DNA of 64,000 nucleotides from Streptomyces sp. NBC_01298 (GCF_035978755.1 NZ_CP108414.1:7316001-7380000); one strand, 5' to 3'. Positions 1 through 10,398 are shown, counted from the first letter of the stretch. A program made the numbers and translations. The notes: generated by a model not told the origin, from the sequence alone.

Positions 1-2012
1 TCGGTGACCTGCCGTCGAAGAACATCGACACCGGTCTCGGCCTCGAACGCCTCGCCATGATCCTGCAGGGCGTACAGAACATGTACGAGACCGACACCCT
101 GCGCGTGGTCATGGACAAGGCCACCGAGCTGACCGGCGTGCAGTACGGCGCCGCCCAGGGCACGGACGTCTCGCTGCGCGTGGTCGCCGACCACATCCGC
201 ACCTCCGCCATGCTCATCGGCGACGGCGTCACCCCCGGCAACGAGGGCCGCGGCTACGTGCTGCGCCGCATCATGCGCCGCGCCATCCGCAACATGCGCC
301 TCATGGGCGCCACCGGCCCGGTCGTCCAGGACCTGGTCAACGTGGTCATCGAGACCATGGGGCAGCAGTACCCGGAGCTCGTGACCGACCGCAAGCGCAT
401 CGAGACCGTCGCGCTCGCCGAAGAGGCCGCCTTCCTCAAGGCCATCAAGGGCGGCACGAACATCCTCGACACCGCCGTGACCGAGACCAAGGCCGCCGGC
501 GGCACGGTCCTGGCCGGCGACAAGGCGTTCCTGCTCCACGACACCTGGGGCTTCCCGATCGACCTCACCCTGGAGATGGCCGCCGAGCAGGGCCTCGCCG
601 TGGACGAGCCCGGCTTCCGCCGCCTGATGCAGGAGCAGCGCGACCGCGCCAAGGCCGACGCCAGGGCCAAGAAGACCGGCCACGCGGACATGTCCGCCTA
701 CCGGGAGATCGCCGACGGCTCCGGCGCCACCGAGTTCACCGGCTACGCCACCAACCAGGGCGAGTCCACCATCGTCGGCCTGCTGGTCAACGGCGTCTCC
801 GCGCCCGCCGCCTCCGAGGGCGACGAGGTCGAGGTCGTCCTCGACCGCACCCCCTTCTACGCCGAGGGCGGCGGCCAGCTCGCCGACCAGGGCCGCATCA
901 AGCTCGACTCGGGCGCCGTCATCGTCGTCCGCGACGTGCAGCAGCCGGTCCCGGGCGTCTCCGTGCACAAGGGCTCCGTCCAGGTCGGCGAGGTGACGGT
1001 GGGCGCCTCCGCGTACGCCGCCATCGACATCCAGCGCCGCCGGGCCATCGCCCGCGCCCACTCGGCCACGCACCTGACCCACCAGGCCCTGCGCGACGCC
1101 CTCGGCCCGACGGCCGCCCAGGCCGGTTCCGAGAACTCGCCCGGCCGCTTCCGCTTCGACTTCGGCTCGCCGAACGCCGTGCCCGGCTCGGTCCTCACCG
1201 ACGTCGAGCACAAGATCAACGACGTGCTCTCCCGCGAGCTCGAGGTCACCGCCGAGATCATGAGCATCGACGAGGCCAAGAAGCAGGGCGCCATCGCCGA
1301 GTTCGGCGAGAAGTACGGCGAGCGCGTGCGCGTCGTGACCATCGGCGACTTCTCCAAGGAGCTGTGCGGCGGCACGCACGTCGGCAACACCGCCCAGCTC
1401 GGCCTGGTGAAGCTGCTCGGAGAGTCCTCCATCGGCTCCGGCGTGCGCCGCGTCGAGGCCCTCGTCGGCGTGGACGCCTACAACTTCCTCGCCAAGGAGC
1501 ACACGGTCGTCGCCCAGCTCCAGGAGCTGGTCAAGGGCCGCGCCGAGGAGCTCCCGGAGAAGGTCGCCTCCATGCTCGGCAAGCTGAAGGACGCCGAGAA
1601 GGAGATCGAGAAGTTCCGCGCGGAGAAGGTCCTCCAGGCCGCCGCCGGTCTCGCCGCGGGCGCCCAGGACATCAAGGGCGTGGCCCTCGTCGTGGGCACC
1701 GTCCCGGACGGCACCGGCGCCGACGACCTGCGCAAGCTGGTCCTCGACGTCCGTGGTCGCATCCCGGGCGACCGCCCGGCCGTCGTCGCCCTGTTCACCA
1801 CGGCGAACGACCGCCCGCTGACCGTCATCGCCACCAACGAGGCCGCCCGCGAGCGCGGTCTCAAGGCCGGCGACCTGGTCCGTACAGCCGCCAAGACCCT
1901 CGGTGGCGGCGGTGGCGGCAAGCCGGACGTGGCCCAGGGCGGTGGCCAGAACCCGGCCGCCATCCCCGAGGCCATCGCCGCGGTCGAGCGCCTCGTCGTA
2001 GAGACGGCCTGA
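1..2012 (+). CDS. alaS: Alanyl-tRNA synthetase, C-terminal ~670 residues (5' end outside window)
   Basis: This enzyme charges tRNA-Ala in the cytoplasm. The reading frame is open from base 3 and begins with the class-II motif [18 protein letters not shown], so the catalytic N-terminus lies to the left of the window. The editing domain shows the zinc-binding HSATH motif and, further on, CGGTH. The C-terminal DHHA1 region ends with the glycine run GGGGGGKPD typical of AlaRS. The stop TGA is at 2010-2012. ruvX begins 2 bp later, so the two genes are probably co-transcribed. The ATG at base 57 is internal, not a start. Nothing looks broken. Confidence 0.97.
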   Translation, partial: GDLPSKNIDTGLGLERLAMILQGVQNMYETDTLRVVMDKATELTGVQYGAAQGTDVSLRVVADHIRTSAMLIGDGVTPGNEGRGYVLRRIMRRAIRNMRLMGATGPVVQDLVNVVIETMGQQYPELVTDRKRIETVALAEEAAFLKAIKGGTNILDTAVTETKAAGGTVLAGDKAFLLHDTWGFPIDLTLEMAAEQGLAVDEPGFRRLMQEQRDRAKADARAKKTGHADMSAYREIADGSGATEFTGYATNQGESTIVGLLVNGVSAPAASEGDEVEVVLDRTPFYAEGGGQLADQGRIKLDSGAVIVVRDVQQPVPGVSVHKGSVQVGEVTVGASAYAAIDIQRRRAIARAHSATHLTHQALRDALGPTAAQAGSENSPGRFRFDFGSPNAVPGSVLTDVEHKINDVLSRELEVTAEIMSIDEAKKQGAIAEFGEKYGERVRVVTIGDFSKELCGGTHVGNTAQLGLVKLLGESSIGSGVRRVEALVGVDAYNFLAKEHTVVAQLQELVKGRAEELPEKVASMLGKLKDAEKEIEKFRAEKVLQAAAGLAAGAQDIKGVALVVGTVPDGTGADDLRKLVLDVRGRIPGDRPAVVALFTTANDRPLTVIATNEAARERGLKAGDLVRTAAKTLGGGGGGKPDVAQGGGQNPAAIPEAIAAVERLVVETA

Positions 2013-2014
2013 AG

Positions 2015-2485
2015 ATGACACTGCGCCGCGGCCGCCGTCTGGCCATCGATGTCGGTGACGCCCGGATCGGGGTCGCCTCGTGCGACCCCGACGGGGTGCT
2101 GGCCACACCGGTGGAAACCGTTCCGGGCCGGGACATCCCCTTCGCCCACCGGCGGCTGCGGCAGCTCGTCGCGGAGTACGAGCCCATCGAGGTGGTGGTC
2201 GGTCTGCCCCGCTCGCTCAGCGGGCGGGAAGGGCCGGCCGCGGCCAAGTGCCGCGCCTTCGCCACGGAACTCGCCAAGGGCATCAAGCCCGTGACGGTGC
2301 GTCTGGTGGACGAGCGGATGACCACGGTCACCGCCGCCCAGGGGCTGCGGGCCTCGGGGAAGAACGCCAAGAAGAGCCGGTCGGTCATCGACCAGGCGGC
2401 CGCCGTGGTGATCCTTCAGAACGCTCTGGAGACCGAACGGGTATCAGGTAATCCGCCCGGTGAGTGCGTCGAAGTGGTTGTCTGA
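2015..2485 (+). CDS. ruvX: RuvX/YqgF family RNase H-fold nuclease (Holliday junction resolvase-like)
   Basis: A 156-residue RNase H-fold protein of the YqgF family, implicated in 16S rRNA 5'-end maturation and/or Holliday junction processing. Visible motifs are the first acidic strand LAIDVGDARIGVA, VVVGLPRSLSG, the LVDERMTT block and the C-terminal IDQAAAVVILQ, so all the acidic catalytic positions are present. The ATG lies 2 bp after the alaS stop, which fits the usual actinobacterial alaS-ruvX-mltG-aroE order. The length is normal for the family. Of the two proposed activities, only the nuclease fold is supported directly by sequence. Confidence 0.93.
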   Translation: MTLRRGRRLAIDVGDARIGVASCDPDGVLATPVETVPGRDIPFAHRRLRQLVAEYEPIEVVVGLPRSLSGREGPAAAKCRAFATELAKGIKPVTVRLVDERMTTVTAAQGLRASGKNAKKSRSVIDQAAAVVILQNALETERVSGNPPGECVEVVV

Positions 2486-2612
2486 TCGCGATACGGTAAC
2501 GTTCCGCGCGATGTGACGGCATTCGAACAGCCGTCGCCCATCAGAAGAGGCGGAACCGTGAGTCGCGTCAGACGGAGTCGCGGCCAACGCCCTGCGGCGC
2601 GCTAGGGGATCG

Positions 2613-4394
2613 ATGACTGAGTATGGCCGGGGCCCTGGCCCCGAACCGTGGCACCCCGAGGACCCGCAGTACGGGGACCAGGGGTGGACCGGGCACGAGG
2701 CCCAGCAGGGTCAGATGCCCTATGTCGCAGGCCCGCAGCAGTACCAGCAGGAGCCTCAGCCCCAGCAGGCCTACTACCCGCAGCAGCAGGGTCAGTACCC
2801 CCAGGGCCAGCAGATGCCGTACCAGCAGCAACAGCAGCAACAAGAGCAGCAGCACTACCAGCAGCAGCAGGTGCAGTATCCCCAGCACCCGCAGCAGCAC
2901 CCCGAGTACCCGCAGCACCAGCAGCAACAGCAGACGTACGGGGGCCAGGGCCAGGGTCAGGTCTGGGACACGGGCCAGAACCAGGTATGGGACACCGGCC
3001 AGGGCCAGTACGCCGCGGTCCCGCAGGCCGCAGACCCCTACGCGGGCGCGGATCCGTACGCGCAGCAGCAGTCGAGCGGCTACCCCGGCGAGGCGCCCGA
3101 CCTCTACGGCACCCCCGAGGCCTTCCCGCCGCCGCGGCCCCCGGGCATGCGGCACCTGCAGACCGAGGAGCCCTGGCAGGAAGAAGAGGACGCCGCGGCG
3201 GACTCCTTCCTCGCGGGCGGCGGTGACGCCGGGGACGACGACGACGGTGACGGCGACGACGGCGGGCGCGGCGGCCGCCGGTCGGGCCGATCCGGCGGCA
3301 AACCGAAGAAGCGCAGCGGCATGGCCTGCCTCATCGCGGCCGTGGTCATCATCGGCGTGCTCGGCGGTGGCGGCTACTACGGCTACGACTACCTGAAGAG
3401 CAAGTTCGGCGCGGCCGAGGACTTCGCGGGCGAAGGCATCGACGAGACCGTCGACGTGGAGATCCCCAAGGGCGCGGGGCTGGGCCAGATGGGCCGCATC
3501 CTGAAGGAAGCGGGCGTGGTCAAGAGCGCCCAGGCCTTCGTGGACGCCGCGGGCAACAATCCCAAGGGCCAGTCGATCCAGCCCGGCATCTATCCGCTCA
3601 AGAAGAAGATGTCGGCCGCGGCCGCGGTCACGGTCATGACCGACCCCTCCAAGCTGCACGTGCTCACGATCTCCGAGGGCATGCGCAACAGCACGGTCTA
3701 CGACGCGATCGACAAGAAGCTCGAGAAGGCGCCGGGCACCACCAAGGGCATCGCCCTCAAGCAGGCCAAGAGCCTCGGCCTGCCGGCGTGGGCGAACAAC
3801 GACAAGAACATCATCGATCCCCTCGAGGGCTTCCTCTACCCGATGCGCTACGACCTGAGCAAGGACAGCACCCCCGAGTCCCTGCTCAAGCAGATGGTCA
3901 AGAACGCGACGGACAAGTACACGGAGCTCGGGGTCGAGGGCAAGGCCAAGGAACTGGGCCTGAGCAACCCGCTCCAGGTGATCACGGTCGCCAGTCTCGT
4001 CAACGCCGAGGGCAAGAACCACGACGACTTCCGGAAGATGTCGGAGGTGGTCTACAACCGCCTCAAGAAGACCAACGACGTCACCAACCAGAAGATCGAG
4101 TTCGACTCGACGTACAACTACGTCAAGAACCAGAGCGAGATCAACTTCAACCTCACGGAGGCCAAGGCCTTCGTCAACCCGTACAACACGCACAACGTCA
4201 AGGGGCTGCCGCCCGGCCCGATCGGGAACCCCGGTCTGGACGCGCTGACCGCTACGCTCAGCCCGGACCACGGAGGCTGGATGTTCTTCGTGTCGGTCGA
4301 CGGCAACACGACGACCTTCACCAAGACGTACGACGAGCACCTCAAGCTCGTCGCCGAGTTCCAGGAACGGCAGAAGCAGAAGAACGGCGGGTAG
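2613..4394 (+). CDS. mltG: Endolytic murein transglycosylase MltG with long Q/P-rich N-terminal tail
   Basis: An inner-membrane lytic transglycosylase that cleaves nascent glycan strands. Residues about 1-180 are a low-complexity, presumably cytoplasmic tail with glutamine runs and a duplicated QVWDTGQ motif. An acidic patch (about 185-220) and a basic RSGGKPKKRS stretch follow, then one transmembrane helix near residues 237-258. The extracellular YceG domain contains ASLVNAEGKN with the likely catalytic Glu466, VVYNRL, FDSTYNYV and GLPPGPIGNPG. At 593 residues it is much longer than E. coli MltG (about 340), and the tail accounts for the difference. The gap to ruvX is 127 bp. aroE starts 6 bp downstream. 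Confidence 0.93.
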   Translation: MTEYGRGPGPEPWHPEDPQYGDQGWTGHEAQQGQMPYVAGPQQYQQEPQPQQAYYPQQQGQYPQGQQMPYQQQQQQQEQQHYQQQQVQYPQHPQQHPEYPQHQQQQQTYGGQGQGQVWDTGQNQVWDTGQGQYAAVPQAADPYAGADPYAQQQSSGYPGEAPDLYGTPEAFPPPRPPGMRHLQTEEPWQEEEDAAADSFLAGGGDAGDDDDGDGDDGGRGGRRSGRSGGKPKKRSGMACLIAAVVIIGVLGGGGYYGYDYLKSKFGAAEDFAGEGIDETVDVEIPKGAGLGQMGRILKEAGVVKSAQAFVDAAGNNPKGQSIQPGIYPLKKKMSAAAAVTVMTDPSKLHVLTISEGMRNSTVYDAIDKKLEKAPGTTKGIALKQAKSLGLPAWANNDKNIIDPLEGFLYPMRYDLSKDSTPESLLKQMVKNATDKYTELGVEGKAKELGLSNPLQVITVASLVNAEGKNHDDFRKMSEVVYNRLKKTNDVTNQKIEFDSTYNYVKNQSEINFNLTEAKAFVNPYNTHNVKGLPPGPIGNPGLDALTATLSPDHGGWMFFVSVDGNTTTFTKTYDEHLKLVAEFQERQKQKNGG

Positions 4395-4400
4395 CAGGAC

Positions 4401-5228
4401 ATGTCACGGATACGGGCCGCGGTGCTGGGTTCTCCCATCGAGCACTCCCTCTCACCGGTGCTGCACCGCGCCGCGTACCAGGAGCTCGGCCTCGGGGACC
4501 GGTCGTACGACCGCTTCGAGATCGACGAGGCCGCGCTCCCCGGCTTCATGGCACGGCTCGGCCCCGAGTGGGCCGGGCTGTCGCTGACCATGCCGCTCAA
4601 GCGGGCGATCATCCCGCTGCTCGACGGGATCAGCGACACGGCCGCCTCCGTGGAGACGGTCAACACCGTCGTCTTCACCGAGGACGGCCGCAAGGTCGGG
4701 GACAACACCGACATCCCCGGCCTGCTCGCCGCGCTCGACGAGCAGGGCGTCCAGAAGGTGGAGTCCGCCGCCGTCCTTGGCGCGGGCGCCACCGCCTCCT
4801 CGGCGCTCGCCGCGCTGGCCCGGATCTGCACCGGCGAGGTGACCGCCTACGTGCGCTCCGAGGCCCGGGCCGCGGAAATGCGCGCGTGGGGCGAGCGGCT
4901 CGGCGTGGAGGTCCGTACGGCCGACTGGTCGCGGGCGGCCGAGGCGCTGGACGCGCCGCTGGTCATCGCCACCACCCCGGCCGGCGCCACCGACGAGCTG
5001 GCCGCCTCCGTGCCCGCCGCTCCGGGCACCCTCTTCGACGTCCTGTACGACCCCTGGCCCACGCCCCTGGCCGGGGCCTGGACGCACGGCGGCGGCAAGC
5101 TCCTCGGCGGCCTCGACCTCCTGGTCCACCAGGCGGTCCTCCAGGTCGAGCTGATGACCGGCTGTCCCATCGCTCCGCTCGCGGCCATGCGCGCCGCGGG
5201 CGAGGCGGCCCTGCGGGCCCGCCACTGA
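4401..5228 (+). CDS. aroE: Shikimate dehydrogenase (NADP+)
   Basis: Reduces 3-dehydroshikimate to shikimate with NADPH. The N-terminus has the substrate-binding signature GSPIEHSLSP. The catalytic pair is Lys67 (in TMPLKRA) and Asp104 (in DNTDIPG). The Rossmann nucleotide-binding loop is VLGAGATASS, and the C-terminus has the conserved GGLDLLVHQA block. The 275-residue length is normal. It follows mltG by 6 bp and precedes the aroC-aroK-aroB cluster, placing four shikimate-pathway genes in a row. The next 179 bp before aroC contain no obvious gene or strong hairpin. Confidence 0.95.
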   Translation: MSRIRAAVLGSPIEHSLSPVLHRAAYQELGLGDRSYDRFEIDEAALPGFMARLGPEWAGLSLTMPLKRAIIPLLDGISDTAASVETVNTVVFTEDGRKVGDNTDIPGLLAALDEQGVQKVESAAVLGAGATASSALAALARICTGEVTAYVRSEARAAEMRAWGERLGVEVRTADWSRAAEALDAPLVIATTPAGATDELAASVPAAPGTLFDVLYDPWPTPLAGAWTHGGGKLLGGLDLLVHQAVLQVELMTGCPIAPLAAMRAAGEAALRARH

Positions 5229-5407
5229 GCGGAAGCGGAATGCTTCCTAGATCCACATGTCGCCCCGGGCCGAGGTGCGCCGCCGTCCGATAGCTGGACC
5301 GGAGGGCGGTGTACGGGCCCGGACATGGGAGGATCGGGGCAAGGCGGGTCAGGGCCGCGCACCCGATCGCGCCATCGATGAATCAGGCGCGAGCACGAGG
5401 AGCATCG

Positions 5408-6592
5408 TTGAGCAGGTTGCGTTGGCTGACGGCCGGAGAATCCCACGGCCCGGCTCTGGTGGCGACGCTGGAGGGGCTTCCCGCCGGCGTTCCGGTCACC
5501 ACGGAGCTGGTGGCCGAACACCTGGCCCGGCGCCGGCTCGGCTACGGCCGTGGTGCCCGGATGAAGTTCGAGCAGGACGAGATCACCTTCCTCGGCGGTG
5601 TCCGGCACGGTCTGTCGCAGGGTTCTCCGGTGGCCGTGATGATCGGGAACACGGAGTGGCCGAAGTGGGAGACCGTCATGTCGGCGGACCCGGTGGATCC
5701 CTCGTTGCTCAAGGAGACCGGCCGTAACGCGGCGCTGACCCGGCCGCGGCCGGGTCACGCCGACCTGGCGGGCATGCAGAAGTACGGCTTCTCGGAGGCC
5801 CGGCCGATCCTGGAGCGCGCCAGCGCGCGTGAGACCGCGGCGCGTGTGGCTCTGGGTGCGATCGCGCGGTCCTTCATCAAGGAGGTCGCGGGCATCGAGA
5901 TCGTTTCCCACGTGGTGGAGCTGGCGGCCGCGAAGGCCCCGTACGGCGTGTACCCGACGCCCGCCGATGTCGAGAAGCTCGACGCGGATCCGGTGCGCTG
6001 CCTGGACGCGGACGCGTCGAAGCAGATGGTCGCGGAGATCGATCAGGCCCACAAGGACGGTGACACCCTCGGTGGCGTCGTCGAGGTTCTGGCTTACGGG
6101 GTGCCCGTGGGTCTGGGCTCGCACGTGCACTGGGACCGCCGCCTGGACGCGCGTCTGGCGGCGGCGCTCATGGGCATCCAGGCCATCAAGGGCGTCGAGG
6201 TCGGTGACGGCTTCGACCTGGCCCGTGTGCCCGGCTCGCAGGCGCACGACGAGATCGTGTCCACGCCCGAGGGCCTCAAGCGCACCACCGGCCGCTCCGG
6301 CGGCACTGAGGGCGGTCTGACCACCGGTGAACTGCTGCGCGTGCGTGCCGCGATGAAGCCGATCGCGACCGTGCCGAAGGCCCTCGCGACGGTGGACGTG
6401 GCCACCGGCGAGGCGACCGTGGCGCACCACCAGCGCTCGGACGTGTGCGCCGTGCCGGCCGCGGGCATCGTGGCGGAGGCCATGGTCGCTCTGGTGCTGG
6501 CCGACGCGGTCGTGGAGAAGTTCGGTGGCGACTCGGTTCCCGAGACCCGCCGCAACGTGCGGTCGTACCTCGACAACCTGCAGATCCGGTGA
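5408..6592 (+). CDS. aroC: Chorismate synthase (TTG start)
   Basis: Converts EPSP to chorismate using reduced FMN. The protein begins [16 protein letters not shown], the standard N-terminus, which puts the start at the TTG at 5408. A GAGGAGC Shine-Dalgarno sequence ends 4 bp upstream. An in-frame ATG at 5309 would add an arginine-rich extension not seen in the family. Other family signatures are [15 protein letters not shown], the histidine-containing [13 protein letters not shown] and GRSGGTEGG. The product is 394 residues, normal length. The stop overlaps the aroK GTG (GTGA overlap), indicating translational coupling. Confidence 0.95.
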   Translation: MSRLRWLTAGESHGPALVATLEGLPAGVPVTTELVAEHLARRRLGYGRGARMKFEQDEITFLGGVRHGLSQGSPVAVMIGNTEWPKWETVMSADPVDPSLLKETGRNAALTRPRPGHADLAGMQKYGFSEARPILERASARETAARVALGAIARSFIKEVAGIEIVSHVVELAAAKAPYGVYPTPADVEKLDADPVRCLDADASKQMVAEIDQAHKDGDTLGGVVEVLAYGVPVGLGSHVHWDRRLDARLAAALMGIQAIKGVEVGDGFDLARVPGSQAHDEIVSTPEGLKRTTGRSGGTEGGLTTGELLRVRAAMKPIATVPKALATVDVATGEATVAHHQRSDVCAVPAAGIVAEAMVALVLADAVVEKFGGDSVPETRRNVRSYLDNLQIR

Positions 6593-7119
6593 CCGGCGAC
6601 CGTGCGACCGGACCCCTGGTGGTCCTCGTCGGCCCCATGGGGTCCGGCAAGTCCACCGTGGGCGAGCTGATCGCCCAGCGGCTCGGAGTCGCCTACCGGG
6701 ACACCGACGCCGACATCGTCGCGGCCCAGGGCCGGGAGATCTCCGACATCTTCATCGACGAGGGCGAGCCCCACTTCCGTGAGCTGGAGCGGGCGGCGGT
6801 CGCCGCCGCCGTCGCCGGCCACGAGGGGGTCCTCGCCCTGGGCGGCGGCGCCGTCCTCGACGAGAAGACGCGCGAACTGCTGGCCGGGCTGCCCGTCGCC
6901 TACCTCTCGATGGACGTCGAGGAAGCCGTCAAGCGCGTGGGCCTCGGCGCCGCGCGCCCGCTGCTCGCCGTCAACCCGCGCCGCCAGTGGCGCGATCTGA
7001 TGGAGGCCCGGCGCCCCCTGTACACCGAAGTCGCGCGCGTCGTGGTGGCCACGGACGCCCGCACCCCCGAAGAGGTCGCCCAGGCGGTCCTCGACGCTCT
7101 GGAGTTGAAGAACGCATGA
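6589..7119 (+). CDS. aroK: Shikimate kinase
   Basis: Phosphorylates shikimate at O3. The GTG start at 6589 overlaps the aroC stop by 4 bp. The protein (176 residues) opens with Walker [10 protein letters not shown], followed by the shikimate-binding DTDADI motif, and a glycine-rich [12 protein letters not shown] segment that also contacts substrate. The ATP-lid region carries [17 protein letters not shown]. The TGA stop overlaps the aroB ATG (ATGA), so aroC-aroK-aroB form a tightly coupled three-gene unit. Length and motifs are ordinary. Confidence 0.95.
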   Translation: MTGDRATGPLVVLVGPMGSGKSTVGELIAQRLGVAYRDTDADIVAAQGREISDIFIDEGEPHFRELERAAVAAAVAGHEGVLALGGGAVLDEKTRELLAGLPVAYLSMDVEEAVKRVGLGAARPLLAVNPRRQWRDLMEARRPLYTEVARVVVATDARTPEEVAQAVLDALELKNA

Positions 7120-8207
7120 CAGACCAGGTGACGCGGATCCAGGTCGGCGCGAGCGCCGGGCACGACGCGTACGAGGTGCTGGTGGGCCGGCAGCTGCTCG
7201 GCGAGCTCGGCTCCCTGATCGGTACGAAGGCCCAGCGGGTCGCCGTCATCCACCCCGAGGCCCTCGCCTCGACCGGTGAGGCGCTGCGGGACGACCTCGC
7301 CGCGCAGGGGTACGAGGCCGTCGCCATCCAGGTGCCGAACGCCGAAGAGGCCAAGACGGCCGAGGTGGCGGCGTACTGCTGGAAGGCGCTGGGCCAGTCC
7401 GGCTTCACCCGCAGCGACGTCGTCGTCGGCGTCGGCGGGGGATCCACCACGGACCTCGCGGGCTTCGTCGCGGCCTCCTGGCTGCGCGGGGTGCGCTGGA
7501 TCGCCGTCCCGACCACCATCCTGGCGATGGTGGACGCGGCCGTCGGCGGCAAGACCGGCATCAACACCGCCGAGGGCAAGAACCTCGTCGGCGCCTTCCA
7601 CCCGCCGGCCGGTGTGCTCTGCGACCTGGCGGCGCTGGACTCGCTGCCGGTCAACGACTACGTCAGCGGTCTCGCCGAGATCATCAAGGCCGGATTCATC
7701 TCCGACCCGGTGATCCTCGACCTGATCGAGGCGGACCCCGAGGCGGCGCGCACGCCGGCCGGCCCGCACACGGCCGAGCTGATCTGCCGCTCCATCCAGG
7801 TCAAGGCCGACGTGGTCTCCAGCGACCTCAAGGAGTCGGGCCTGCGGGAGATCCTCAACTACGGGCACACCCTCGCGCACGCCATCGAGAAGAACGAGCG
7901 CTACAAGTGGCGCCACGGCGCGGCCGTCTCGATCGGCATGGTCTTCGCCGCCGAACTCGGCCGGCTCGCGGGCCGGCTCGACGACGCGACGGCCGACCGG
8001 CACAAGGCCGTCCTGGCTTCGGTGGGGCTTCCGCTGACCTACCGCGGCGACCAGTGGCCCAAGCTGCTGGAGACCATGAAGCTCGACAAGAAGTCCCGGG
8101 GCGACCTGCTGCGCTTCATCGTCCTGGACGGGCTGGCCAAGCCGACCGTGCTGGAGGGTCCCGACCCGGCCGTCCTGGTGGCGGCCTTCGGCGAGGTCAC
8201 GGCCTGA
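7116..8207 (+). CDS. aroB: 3-Dehydroquinate synthase
   Basis: Converts DAHP to 3-dehydroquinate with NAD+ and a divalent metal. The NAD-binding glycine motif [13 protein letters not shown], the [16 protein letters not shown](I)N block, the metal-ligand region GLAEIIKAG and [12 protein letters not shown] with its histidines are all present. The product is 363 residues, normal. The ATG lies inside the aroK stop codon overlap. A perfect 13-bp hairpin sits just beyond the stop at 8212-8241, suggesting the aro transcript ends here. Confidence 0.95.
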   Translation: MTDQVTRIQVGASAGHDAYEVLVGRQLLGELGSLIGTKAQRVAVIHPEALASTGEALRDDLAAQGYEAVAIQVPNAEEAKTAEVAAYCWKALGQSGFTRSDVVVGVGGGSTTDLAGFVAASWLRGVRWIAVPTTILAMVDAAVGGKTGINTAEGKNLVGAFHPPAGVLCDLAALDSLPVNDYVSGLAEIIKAGFISDPVILDLIEADPEAARTPAGPHTAELICRSIQVKADVVSSDLKESGLREILNYGHTLAHAIEKNERYKWRHGAAVSIGMVFAAELGRLAGRLDDATADRHKAVLASVGLPLTYRGDQWPKLLETMKLDKKSRGDLLRFIVLDGLAKPTVLEGPDPAVLVAAFGEVTA

Positions 8208-8211
8208 ACCG

Positions 8212-8241
8212 GGTTCGGGCCGGTGCGAACCGGCCCGAACC
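8212..8241 (+). terminator. Hairpin after aroB, no U-tract
   Basis: A perfect 13-bp stem (ggttcgggccggt / accggcccgaacc) with a GCGA tetraloop starts 4 bp after the aroB stop. It lacks a T-run, as is common for streptomycete terminators. The assignment as terminator is inferred from position and stability. Confidence 0.6.
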
Positions 8242-8347
8242 GGCCGGGGCCGGGCCACCTCGCGACCGCCGGGTGACCCGGCGGGCCTCCGGGGTCATAT
8301 AACGTTCTCGTATCAGTCGTGGTGGAACGAGACGGAGTGGCAGCGGA

Positions 8348-9115
8348 ATGCACCAAGGAGTGGGAGGCGGGGGCTGGGAGCCGCCGGGGAGTCGACACCC
8401 GGCGGCGCCCGCGCAGCCGCCGGCAGCGCCGGCGGCGGGCTGGCCCGCGTCTTCCATGCCGCCCGCACCTTCCACGCCCGCGGCGCCCCCGGCCCTGCCG
8501 AGTCCGCCGGACGGGTTCACCGGGCACGTCCCGCTGCCGCCCGCCGCCCCCGGCACCGGCGGCGCCACCCTCGCGGTCCTGCTGATCGGCCCCGCGGGTG
8601 CCGGCAAGACCACGGTGGCCCGCCACTGGGCCGGCACCCGGCCCGTCCCCACCGCGCACATCAGCCTGGACGACGTACGGGAATGGGTGTGCTCCGGCTT
8701 CGCGGACCCGCAGGCCGGCTGGAACGACCACTCCGAGGCGCAGTACCGCCTTGCCCGCCGCACCTGCGGCTTCGCCGCCCGGAACTTCCTGGCCAACGGG
8801 ATCTCGTGCATCCTCGACGACGCCGTGTTCCCGGACCGGCCGGTGGTGGGTCTCGGCGGCTGGAAGCGGCACGTGGGGCCCGCGCTGCTGCCGGTCGTGC
8901 TGCTGCCCGGCCTGGAGATCGTCCTGGAGCGCAACGCCGCCCGCTCGGGGAACCGGCGCCTCTCCGACGAGGAGGTCGCGCGGATCCACGGCCGCATGGC
9001 CGGCTGGTACGGCTCCGGCCTGCCGATCATCGACAACTCCCACCTCGACGTCGAGGGCACCGCCCGCGCCCTGGACGAGACCCTGGCCCGCGTCATTGCG
9101 CAGCCCGCCTACTGA
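8348..9115 (+). CDS. P-loop kinase-like ATP-binding protein with Pro/Ala-rich N-terminus
   Basis: A 255-residue protein whose substrate is unknown. Residues 1 to about 75 are a Pro/Ala/Gly-rich, probably disordered tail. The rest is a P-loop domain of the AAA_33/zeta-toxin/polynucleotide-kinase type: Walker A GPAGAGKTT, an ISLDDVREW segment where such kinases place a catalytic Asp, a SCILDDAVF Walker-B-like strand and a basic lid (NAARSGNRRLSDEEV). The fold is supported; phosphotransfer to a small molecule or nucleic acid is inference. It lies between aroB and the M24 peptidase gene, a position I recall as conserved in streptomycetes. The ATG start is chosen because it is the first in frame, and the exact start is uncertain. 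Confidence 0.7.
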   Translation: MHQGVGGGGWEPPGSRHPAAPAQPPAAPAAGWPASSMPPAPSTPAAPPALPSPPDGFTGHVPLPPAAPGTGGATLAVLLIGPAGAGKTTVARHWAGTRPVPTAHISLDDVREWVCSGFADPQAGWNDHSEAQYRLARRTCGFAARNFLANGISCILDDAVFPDRPVVGLGGWKRHVGPALLPVVLLPGLEIVLERNAARSGNRRLSDEEVARIHGRMAGWYGSGLPIIDNSHLDVEGTARALDETLARVIAQPAY

Positions 9116-9231
9116 ATCGCCCGCGGAACCGGCCCGCCGAATCCCCGCCCGCGGTCCGGTCGGTCCGGCCCGGCCCCCGTACGGCTGCGCTCACCAGGCC
9201 GGATGCGCGCAGCGCTCGTAGGCTCGGAGAC

Positions 9232-10341
9232 ATGTCAGACGTGTACGCGGCCCGCCGGGGCCTGCTTCGCGACCGCTGTGCGGCCGCCGGAAACGCCGCC
9301 GCACTCATCACGCGTCCGGCGAACGTCCGTTACCTCTCCGGGGCGTCGCCGCTGGGCGCGGTCCTGCTGGTGGGCCCGGGCGGTGAGGACATGCTGTTCT
9401 GTGCCGGACAGCCCACCGGGGAGGCCGACGAGGGACGGCTCGACGAGCACCTGCGGCTCTCGGTACTGGCCGGACCCGGCGCGGATCCCGCCGTCGCGGC
9501 GGCCGACGCGGCCTCCCTCGCCCGCGCCGATTCCCTCGCCGTCGAGGAACACCACCTCACCGTCGGCCGGCACCGCGCCCTGAGCTCGGTGGCGCCCGGG
9601 CTGCGCCTGGCGGACCTGGGGACCGCCGTGGAACAACAGCGCCTCGTCAAGGACGAGGAGGAGATCGCCTGCCTGCGGATCGCCGCCGAGATCGCCGACC
9701 AGGCCCTCGGGGAGCTGCTGGAATCGATCCTGGTGGGCCGCACCGAACGGCACCTCGCCCTGGAGCTGGAACGCCGCCTCGTGGACCACGGCGCCGACGG
9801 ACCGGCCTTCCCGACCTCCGTCGGCACCGGGCCGTATTCCGGCCGCTCCCGGCACCGGCCTTCGGACAGGCGGGTCGAGGAGGGTGATTTCCTCTCCGTC
9901 TGTCTCGGCGCGAACTACCGGGGCTACCGCTGCGAGATCGGCCGCACCTTCGTGATCGGCACGACCCCGGCGGACTGGCAGATCGAGCTCTACGACCTGG
10001 TCTTCGCCGCTCAGCGGGCGGGCCGGGAGGCCCTGCTGCCCGGGGCCGCGTACCGCGATGTGGATCACGCGGCCCGCTCCGTCCTCGACTCCGCAGGTCA
10101 CGGCGAGGCCCTCGCGGCGTGGACCGGACACGGAGTCGGTCTCGAAATCGACGAGGACCCGCAGCTTGCACCTACGGCCATGGGTAAACTGGACGCTTGC
10201 GTGCCGGTCACCGTCGAACCGGGGGTTCACCTCCCTGGCCGGGGTGGTGTCCGGATCGATGACACGCTCGTCGTACGCCCCGAGGCGGACGGCGGTCCCG
10301 AGCTACTCACCATTACGACCAAGGAGCTGCTCGCGCTCTAG
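9232..10341 (+). CDS. M24 (Xaa-Pro aminopeptidase/prolidase) family protein with altered metal ligands
   Basis: A 369-residue pita-bread-fold protein with a creatinase-like N-terminal domain (PANVRYLSG) and a C-terminal M24 domain. The start is the ATG at 9232, preceded by GGAG at 9227-9230. Three of the five canonical dinuclear-metal ligands are changed: Asp is replaced by Cys in SVCLGANYRGY, Asp by Glu in RCEIGRTF, and the final Glu by Asp in VRIDDTLVV. The His in TGHGVGLE and the Glu in TVEPGV are kept, and the usual substrate His in the HExP motif is Asp (IDEDPQ). It may be a divergent or non-catalytic peptidase homologue. It sits immediately upstream of efp, as M24 peptidases often do. 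Confidence 0.8.
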   Translation: MSDVYAARRGLLRDRCAAAGNAAALITRPANVRYLSGASPLGAVLLVGPGGEDMLFCAGQPTGEADEGRLDEHLRLSVLAGPGADPAVAAADAASLARADSLAVEEHHLTVGRHRALSSVAPGLRLADLGTAVEQQRLVKDEEEIACLRIAAEIADQALGELLESILVGRTERHLALELERRLVDHGADGPAFPTSVGTGPYSGRSRHRPSDRRVEEGDFLSVCLGANYRGYRCEIGRTFVIGTTPADWQIELYDLVFAAQRAGREALLPGAAYRDVDHAARSVLDSAGHGEALAAWTGHGVGLEIDEDPQLAPTAMGKLDACVPVTVEPGVHLPGRGGVRIDDTLVVRPEADGGPELLTITTKELLAL

Positions 10342-10398
10342 CCCGTCGCCGGGCTGTGCGCGCACCCGTGGTCTTCCAGTGCAGGAGATTCCCACACC

